Source of the DNA: Planctomycetia bacterium
GTDB lineage: Bacteria; Planctomycetota; Planctomycetia; Gemmatales; Gemmataceae
Direction of reading: 5' to 3'
DNA: 10,256 nucleotides
NCBI GenBank assembly: GCA_025356615.1
Contig: JANXSH010000178.1
Span: 1-10,256 of the forward strand
Part shown: positions 1 through 10,256 of the stretch, piece after piece
Layout: every line of letters begins with the position of its first letter
How positions within the stretch are numbered: position 1 is the stretch's first letter
The notes under the pieces: model-generated
Told to the model about the DNA's origin: nothing
The model's input: the letters and a program-made list of their open reading frames with translations, nothing else
Databases searched by the model: none
Position numbers and translations under genes: made by a program

Positions 1-1
1 G

Positions 2-1066
2 AAGACGACCATCACCGCCACACCTTCGGTTTTCTATCCGCATGAGTGTAGCTCGACTCTCAGCGCGATTAGCCCCGATGGAAAGTATGTCGTCTACGCC
101 CCGTTTCGCAAGGCTCCTGCGCCGCATGAGATCCGCGTTTGTGACTCGACCACGAAAAAGGTGATCCATACCTTTCACGGCAGTATGCTCGGTGCGGCGT
201 TTACGCCCGATTCCTCGCGCCTCATCTGCCATTGCGTACATCGCTCCCCTAATGGTTCTTGGGCTGCTCCCCAAATCGATGTCCACGACGTGAAGACGTG
301 GAAGCGACTCCGCGAGATCCCGCTGAAGGCCGGTCAGCCGGGGGGAGGGGGAGATGGGCATGGCTCTCCGCCCCTTTTCGCGCTGAACAACGACGTGGTC
401 GTACTCTCGGGCAAGAACGAGGTGGCGACGGTCTACGATCTGAGGACGGGCAAGGTACTCGGCGACCTGCCGGGCAAGCACCGGGCGGTGTCCCTGGCCC
501 TATCGCGTGACGGGCGCTGGCTGCTCACGGTGGACAACAAGAATATCTTGCACACCTGGGACGTGAAGGCACTCGAGCACGACCGACTGCTATACGAGCA
601 CATTAGTTATGTGGAATCCATCGCCATCAGCCACGACGGGCGCTGGTGCGCTTTGGGGACGAGTCGCGGCATCAAGGTGTTCGATCGCACGACCGGCGGG
701 GAGAAGGCGGAGGGCCGCACGAACCTGGTTCGGCCCTACGCCATGCAGTTCACACCCGACGGCAAACGAATCATCGCGGCTGTCGGTACACGGATGCTGA
801 CACCGGACCAACTGGACTGGGGGCTTCGTTTCTGGGACTGGCAGACGGAGGATCCCCCGACCTCGGTGATCTCCCCCATTACCCCGGAGGATTCCAAAAC
901 TCGGCGCGGCAAAGGCACCTTCCACCCCTGGATGATGACGAGCGACGGCAATCGTTTCTTCTCCGTAAGGGGCGGTCAGGGGCGGCTATTCCTCGACCTG
1001 AAGAACCCCAACCCGGCCCCCGAGAAGAAGCCGGAGCTGAAGAAGGAAGCACCGAAGAAGCCCTGA
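2..1066 (+). CDS. WD40-repeat beta-propeller protein, 5'-truncated by window edge
   Basis: The reading frame is open from base 2 to a TGA at 1064-1066, giving 354 visible residues; the start lies outside the window. A GTG at 161 opens the same frame, but WD40-type sequence continues upstream of it (ISPDGKYVVYAP, then EIRVCDSTT), so I treat the gene as cut by the edge. Repeated 'SPDGK/SRDGRW/SHDGRW/TPDGKR' turns followed by 'WDVK', 'VFDR' and 'FWDW' strand ends mark five or six propeller blades. The C-terminus is a low-complexity tail rich in Pro, Lys and Glu (NPNPAPEKKPELKKEAPKKP). WD40 propellers are protein-interaction scaffolds with no catalytic role of their own. In planctomycetes they often form the C-terminal part of larger proteins, including Ser/Thr kinases or cytochrome-type sensors, so an N-terminal domain may lie upstream. 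The partner is unknown. It converges on the metallopeptidase gene with a 25-base gap, and I see no clear terminator between them. Confidence 0.85.
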   Translation, partial: KTTITATPSVFYPHECSSTLSAISPDGKYVVYAPFRKAPAPHEIRVCDSTTKKVIHTFHGSMLGAAFTPDSSRLICHCVHRSPNGSWAAPQIDVHDVKTWKRLREIPLKAGQPGGGGDGHGSPPLFALNNDVVVLSGKNEVATVYDLRTGKVLGDLPGKHRAVSLALSRDGRWLLTVDNKNILHTWDVKALEHDRLLYEHISYVESIAISHDGRWCALGTSRGIKVFDRTTGGEKAEGRTNLVRPYAMQFTPDGKRIIAAVGTRMLTPDQLDWGLRFWDWQTEDPPTSVISPITPEDSKTRRGKGTFHPWMMTSDGNRFFSVRGGQGRLFLDLKNPNPAPEKKPELKKEAPKKP

Positions 1067-1091
1067 CCTCCGAACACCGAGCCGCTTCCTC

Positions 1092-2498
1092 TCATCGCCG
1101 ATGGATCGCCGTCACGCCCGGCGTCTCCACCTCGAGGATGCTCCCCGCGACGGAGCCATACGCCGCCTTGTACGCGATCGCCGCCTTCACGACGAGGATT
1201 CGCATCCGTCCCGGCTCCAGGCCCAGGCAGGTCAGTGCGCCGAGGCTGAACGGCGGGTGGCGGAGCGACGTGAGGGCGAGCCAGTCGTCTCCCGGCAGTT
1301 CGACGAGCGCCGTCGGCCCCATGTGGTTGATGCGCTTGCCGCCGTGGCGAATCGCGGTCTCGGTGTAGTCCCCGTCGTGCAACAGCCGCACGACGCCCGT
1401 CACCTCGACCGGGTCGCCGTGCAGGCGATCGACCTTGCCGCCGACGCGGAGCGTGACGGAGTCGCCGACTCGCCGACACTCGCGTACCGCCTCGGGGTCG
1501 TAGAGGCACACGACGAATCCCGTCGCGCCCTTGCGCAACAGCTCGGCGAGGAGGACCGTCCCGTCCCCGGCGGAGCCGCCGCCGACGTTGTCGCCTGTAT
1601 CGACCAGGACGACGGGGCGGCGCGTCTCGCCCATCGCACTGCGAACCGCCGTTGCCGGGTCCGGCAATTGGGCGTCGAACTCGTCCCGGCGCGCGACGAG
1701 ATCCTCGGCGATGGCCTCGGCCCGCTGTCTCAGCTCCCGCATGTCGCCTTGGCCGACGAGGACGATCGCCGGCCCGACGTGCGGCACGTCGGCATAAGCG
1801 AAGCCGGGGAGCAGGCTCGCCGCGAGGATCGAATCGCCTTCCATCTCGCGGACCCGTCGCATGACGCCGACGAGTGGCTCGAGCGAGGTGTCCTGCTTCA
1901 TGATGTTAATGCGCATGGCCGGCTTCACGACGACGAGGCGCGGGCGGATCTCGCCCCGCACCCAACGAACGAGCAGTCGGGCCGCCCTCACGCCGCATTC
2001 GTGCTGATCGATGTGCGGGTTGGTCCGATAGGCAACCGCGAGGTCGCAGACCTCCGCAAGGTCCGGCGGCAAGTTGCCGTGCAGGTCGAACGTCACGCCG
2101 ACGGGAAAGTCCGGCCCGACGACTTTCCGCACGCGCGCCAGGATCTCCCGATCCGCATCGGGTCGGCCCTCGGACACCATCGCCCCGTGCAGCGCGAGCA
2201 AGAGGCCGTCGAGCCGCTCGGCGCGAAGGCGCTCGATCAGCGCGGCACAGACCTCCTCGAAAGCCTCCCGCGTCACGGGGCCGGAAGGCGTCGCCCAGGC
2301 CATGAGCAACGGCACGGCGGTGAAGCCGAGTTCGTCCGCCGCCGAGAAGAAACCACCCACTTCGTGCCGCGCGTCGCGCCACTCCTTCAGCACGTCATCC
2401 CCGAACGCCATCCCCTGCTCGACGAACGCCTTGCGATCGGCGAGGATGGGGTTGAACGTGTTCGATTCGTGCATGAACCCGGCGATGCCGATCCGCAT
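1092..2498 (-). CDS. M81 family metallopeptidase (MlrC-like)
   Basis: This 468-residue protein fits the full MlrC layout: an N-terminal catalytic domain (DUF1485 type, about residues 1-290) and a C-terminal MlrC domain (about 295-465). The opening MRIGIAGFMHESNTFNP is the family signature. Likely metal-binding positions are Glu11, His104 (LALHGAM), Asp138 and His140 (FDLHGN) and His162 (YRTNPHID); these match in order and spacing the Zn ligands I recall for Sphingomonas MlrC. The C-terminal domain carries VDTGDNVGGGSAGDGT (299-314). MlrC opens linear microcystin or its tetrapeptide, but most family members are in organisms with no link to microcystin, so the substrate here is unknown; a cytoplasmic amidohydrolase or peptidase role is the safe call. 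I see no signal peptide. The ATG at 2498 is preceded by GGGAGAG five bases upstream, a strong ribosome binding site that supports this start. The gene is divergent from the PKS gene, and nothing in the sequence shows that it acts on the PKS product. Confidence 0.93.
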   Translation of the reverse strand: MRIGIAGFMHESNTFNPILADRKAFVEQGMAFGDDVLKEWRDARHEVGGFFSAADELGFTAVPLLMAWATPSGPVTREAFEEVCAALIERLRAERLDGLLLALHGAMVSEGRPDADREILARVRKVVGPDFPVGVTFDLHGNLPPDLAEVCDLAVAYRTNPHIDQHECGVRAARLLVRWVRGEIRPRLVVVKPAMRINIMKQDTSLEPLVGVMRRVREMEGDSILAASLLPGFAYADVPHVGPAIVLVGQGDMRELRQRAEAIAEDLVARRDEFDAQLPDPATAVRSAMGETRRPVVLVDTGDNVGGGSAGDGTVLLAELLRKGATGFVVCLYDPEAVRECRRVGDSVTLRVGGKVDRLHGDPVEVTGVVRLLHDGDYTETAIRHGGKRINHMGPTALVELPGDDWLALTSLRHPPFSLGALTCLGLEPGRMRILVVKAAIAYKAAYGSVAGSILEVETPGVTAIHRR

Positions 2499-2566
2499 GA
2501 CATCTCTCCCGAGAGGATAACGTCACAGTCCCGAGACCACGTCGTATCTGTATATAGGGAAGTTGA

Positions 2567-2595
2567 TTGCAGTTGGACGCACACGAAGGTACAAT
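2567..2595 (+). promoter_or_regulatory. Candidate promoter for the PKS gene
   Basis: TTGCAG and TACAAT sit 17 bases apart. The -10 matches the sigma70 consensus at five of six bases and the -35 at about three. Transcription from here would give a leader of roughly 220 bases that includes the whole palindrome before the PKS start. Planctomycete promoters are poorly characterised, so this is only a candidate. Confidence 0.25.
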
Positions 2596-2664
2596 TCTTC
2601 ACACGGCTCTCCCAACTTGCGAAGAACCCCCATTCTTCCAGAGACGAGGGCGAGCGAAAATCAA

Positions 2665-2794
2665 CAAAGAAGCTAACGACAGAGTCACAGAGGACGCAGA
2701 GAGAAGACACAGAAGGAGAGGAATAGAAGCAGGCGTTTCCTTCTCCTGTATCGTCTTCTCTGTGTCCTCCGTGACTCTGTGGTTGACTTCTTTT
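2665..2794. repeat. Long imperfect palindrome (CACAGAG/CTCTGTG-type dispersed repeat) in the PKS leader
   Basis: The left arm (2665-2723) and right arm (2737-2794) are reverse complements with few mismatches and small bulges, leaving a loop of about 13 bases. The core AGAGTCACAGAGGAC (2681-2695) pairs with GTCCTCCGTGACTCT (2764-2778) with one mismatch. The innermost GGAGAGGAA (2715-2723) pairs with TTCCTTCTCC (2737-2746) with one bulged base. Sequences of the 'cacagagtcacagaggacacagag' type recur as dispersed repeats in many large environmental bacterial genomes, from my memory of such sequences. In RNA this would form one very stable hairpin ending about ten bases before the PKS ribosome binding site, so it could affect mRNA stability or translation. 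No U-run follows it, so it does not look like a simple intrinsic terminator. Confidence 0.88.
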
Positions 2795-2804
2795 CGGGAA
2801 CACC

Positions 2805-2811
2805 GGGGGAG
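2805..2811 (+). promoter_or_regulatory. Ribosome binding site deciding the PKS start
   Basis: GGGGGAG at 2805-2811 lies nine bases before the GTG at 2821, good spacing for initiation. The in-frame ATG at 2830 would be 18 bases away, and AGCAGG directly abutting that ATG is too close. An in-frame GTG at 2779 lies inside the right arm of the hairpin and has no ribosome binding site. GTG 2821 is therefore preferred. Confidence 0.6.
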
Positions 2812-2820
2812 CGGACCAGC

Positions 2821-9426
<6,606 letters not shown>

Positions 9427-9441
9427 ACCTTACGCCCTAGA

Positions 9442-9483
9442 CCCTCTCCCTTGCAGGAGCGGGGTCAGGGTCAGGTCTTCGCC
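9442..9483. repeat. Repeat fragment related to the DH-embedded element, just after the PKS stop
   Basis: The segment shares CCTTGCAGGAG and, further on, AGGTCTTCGC with the right half of the 5919-6071 element, in the same order and orientation. The middle is diverged and the outer GTCGCC is missing. It begins 15 bases after the PKS stop in the 81-base gap between convergent genes. The small stem (CTCTCC with GGAGCG, imperfect) has no T-run, so any role as a terminator is uncertain; no other terminator is visible in the gap. Confidence 0.7.
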
Positions 9484-9507
9484 GAAATTGTATCGCCTCC
9501 GCGAGTT

Positions 9508-10256
9508 TCAGGCGACCTTCCCCGCCATGACCCACGCCGTAGGCGCGAGGACGAGGACGATTCCGGCGATCGTCATCTCGTCGTAAGTCGTCCCCGTGAA
9601 CAGTAGGTCGAGTCCGACAGCGAAGACGATCTGAGTCAGACCGACAATCGAGACGCGGGCCGGCGGCCCCGAAGTGAACGCCTTGGTCAGACAGAATTGC
9701 CCCATTGTCGCGGTGATGCCGACCCCCACGAGCAAGAGGAGGTTGCGGGAGTCGAGCAGCTGCGCCACGGGCACCGGCGGACCGACCAGCCAGGAGGCCA
9801 GCACGAACAGCGTGGCGATGCCCGAGAAGTGGGCGACGATGGCCCAGGGGTGGATCTTTTCGAGGCGATGAAGCCCGAGCATGGCGATCGAGGAGGAGAA
9901 CGCCGCCACCAGCGCGAGCGGCACCGCGATCTTCGTCTCAGAGGAGGCTTCGTAGTGCGGCTGCTGGATCAGGAAGATCCCCCCGACCCCGCACGCCGCT
10001 GCGAGCCAGACCGACCACCCCGGCCGGATGTGCAGCAGGGGCCAGGAGAGGAGCGCGACCCAGATCGGGAAGGTGTTCGTCAGTGTGAGGACCTCGGCCG
10101 TTCGCAACTTCGAGAACGCGAAGAAGGTGCAGAGCAGGCTCACGCTGCCCGCGATGCTGCGCATCCAGAGGATGCCGGGCCGCCACACCACCAGTTTCGC
10201 CCCGCACCCGAGCGCTAGGGAAAGGGAGAACAGGAACGCGAGTAGACTCCGCCCCA
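9508..10256 (-). CDS. EamA/DMT-family membrane transporter, 5'-truncated by window edge
   Basis: The frame runs from the right edge of the window to a TGA at 9510-9508, giving 248 complete visible residues; the true start is outside. A GTG at 10191 is in frame, but the 21 residues before it (LLAFLFSLSLALG) form a hydrophobic helix of the fold, so it is not the start. About nine transmembrane helices are visible of the ten usual for two EamA repeats. The first repeat shows WMRSIAGS, then FAFSKLRTAEVLTLTNTFPIWVALL cut by short loops, the typical RG-LxxAxxLxxTxPxxxALL pattern. The second begins near VPLALVAAFSSSIAML and ends with VLVLAPTAWVMAGKVA. Family members are inner-membrane exporters of small metabolites or amino acids, or of unknown substrate; no substrate can be read here. 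It is convergent with the PKS gene, so the two are not co-transcribed and a role in exporting the polyketide would be speculation. Confidence 0.9.
   Translation of the reverse strand, partial: GRSLLAFLFSLSLALGCGAKLVVWRPGILWMRSIAGSVSLLCTFFAFSKLRTAEVLTLTNTFPIWVALLSWPLLHIRPGWSVWLAAACGVGGIFLIQQPHYEASSETKIAVPLALVAAFSSSIAMLGLHRLEKIHPWAIVAHFSGIATLFVLASWLVGPPVPVAQLLDSRNLLLLVGVGITATMGQFCLTKAFTSGPPARVSIVGLTQIVFAVGLDLLFTGTTYDEMTIAGIVLVLAPTAWVMAGKVA

Larger units (their letters stand above)
2499..2820. promoter_or_regulatory. Divergent intergenic region between metallopeptidase and PKS genes
   Basis: These 322 bases separate two divergently transcribed genes and must hold both promoters. The part near the metallopeptidase (about 2520-2640) is less GC-rich than the genes. 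On the + strand the best sigma70-like pair is TTGCAG (2567-2572) and TACAAT (2590-2595), 17 bases apart. The -10 fits well and the -35 poorly. On the - strand an AT-rich TATATA lies at 2551-2556 without a convincing -35. Bases 2665-2794 are a long palindromic repeat listed separately. No small gene is supported here. Confidence 0.6.

Noticed and set aside
161..1066. Complete WD40 gene starting at GTG 161
   Set aside because: Propeller-type sequence is open back to base 2, so the gene is cut by the window edge.
2551..2556. TATATA as -10 box for the metallopeptidase gene
   Set aside because: No -35-like hexamer is found at suitable spacing on the - strand, so it was not listed as a promoter.
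1101..2726. A 541-codon open frame on the + strand
   Set aside because: It is antisense to the well-supported metallopeptidase gene and its Arg/Asp/His-rich product looks like a GC-rich shadow frame.
2779..2820. Longer PKS start at GTG 2779
   Set aside because: It lies in the right arm of the palindrome, has no ribosome binding site, and adds residues not expected before the KS; GTG 2821 has GGGGGAG nine bases upstream.
9442..9483. Intrinsic terminator between PKS and transporter genes
   Set aside because: The stem is imperfect and no T-run follows on either strand; the repeat-family match explains it better.

Overview
The window looks like chromosomal DNA of a GC-rich bacterium, most probably a planctomycete (Gemmata/Isosphaera-like). 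The hints are a WD40 beta-propeller protein with a Pro/Lys/Glu-rich tail, an M81/MlrC-type metallopeptidase, a large stand-alone type I polyketide synthase, and several dispersed palindromic repeats of kinds I associate with such genomes. This placement is an inference from gene content and style; no rRNA or marker gene is present.

Layout, left to right: (1) the 3' part of a WD40-repeat protein gene (+), cut by the left edge; (2) convergent to it, after 25 bases, a complete M81-family (MlrC-like) metallopeptidase gene (-); (3) a 322-base divergent intergenic region with a possible promoter and a long near-perfect hairpin of repeat sequence; (4) one 6.6-kb gene (+) for a single-module, fully reducing type I PKS with domain order KS-AT-DH-structural KR-ER-KR-ACP and no release domain; (5) an 81-base convergent gap with a fragment of a repeat also found inside the PKS gene; (6) an EamA/DMT-family membrane transporter gene (-), cut by the right edge.

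The PKS has intact catalytic residues in KS, AT, ER, KR and ACP. It would load and extend (probably with malonyl units) and reduce each beta-carbon fully, like a single-module iterative highly reducing PKS such as the mycocerosic acid synthase type. No thioesterase, phosphopantetheinyl transferase or tailoring gene is in the window, so the product and its release are unknown. The flanking genes have no evident functional link to it.

The most unusual signal is that the PKS gene is peppered with dispersed-repeat sequence. There are four 8-bp ACAAGGTG-type units in the KS-AT linker, a 153-base (51-codon) inverted-repeat element inside the DH domain, and a C/G-rich hairpin in the DH-to-structural-KR linker, all read through in frame. 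A further long palindrome lies in the 5' leader and a related repeat fragment directly follows the stop codon. This resembles in-frame palindromic element insertion into proteins, as known for Rickettsia, here in a megasynthase and only at places that tolerate extra sequence.
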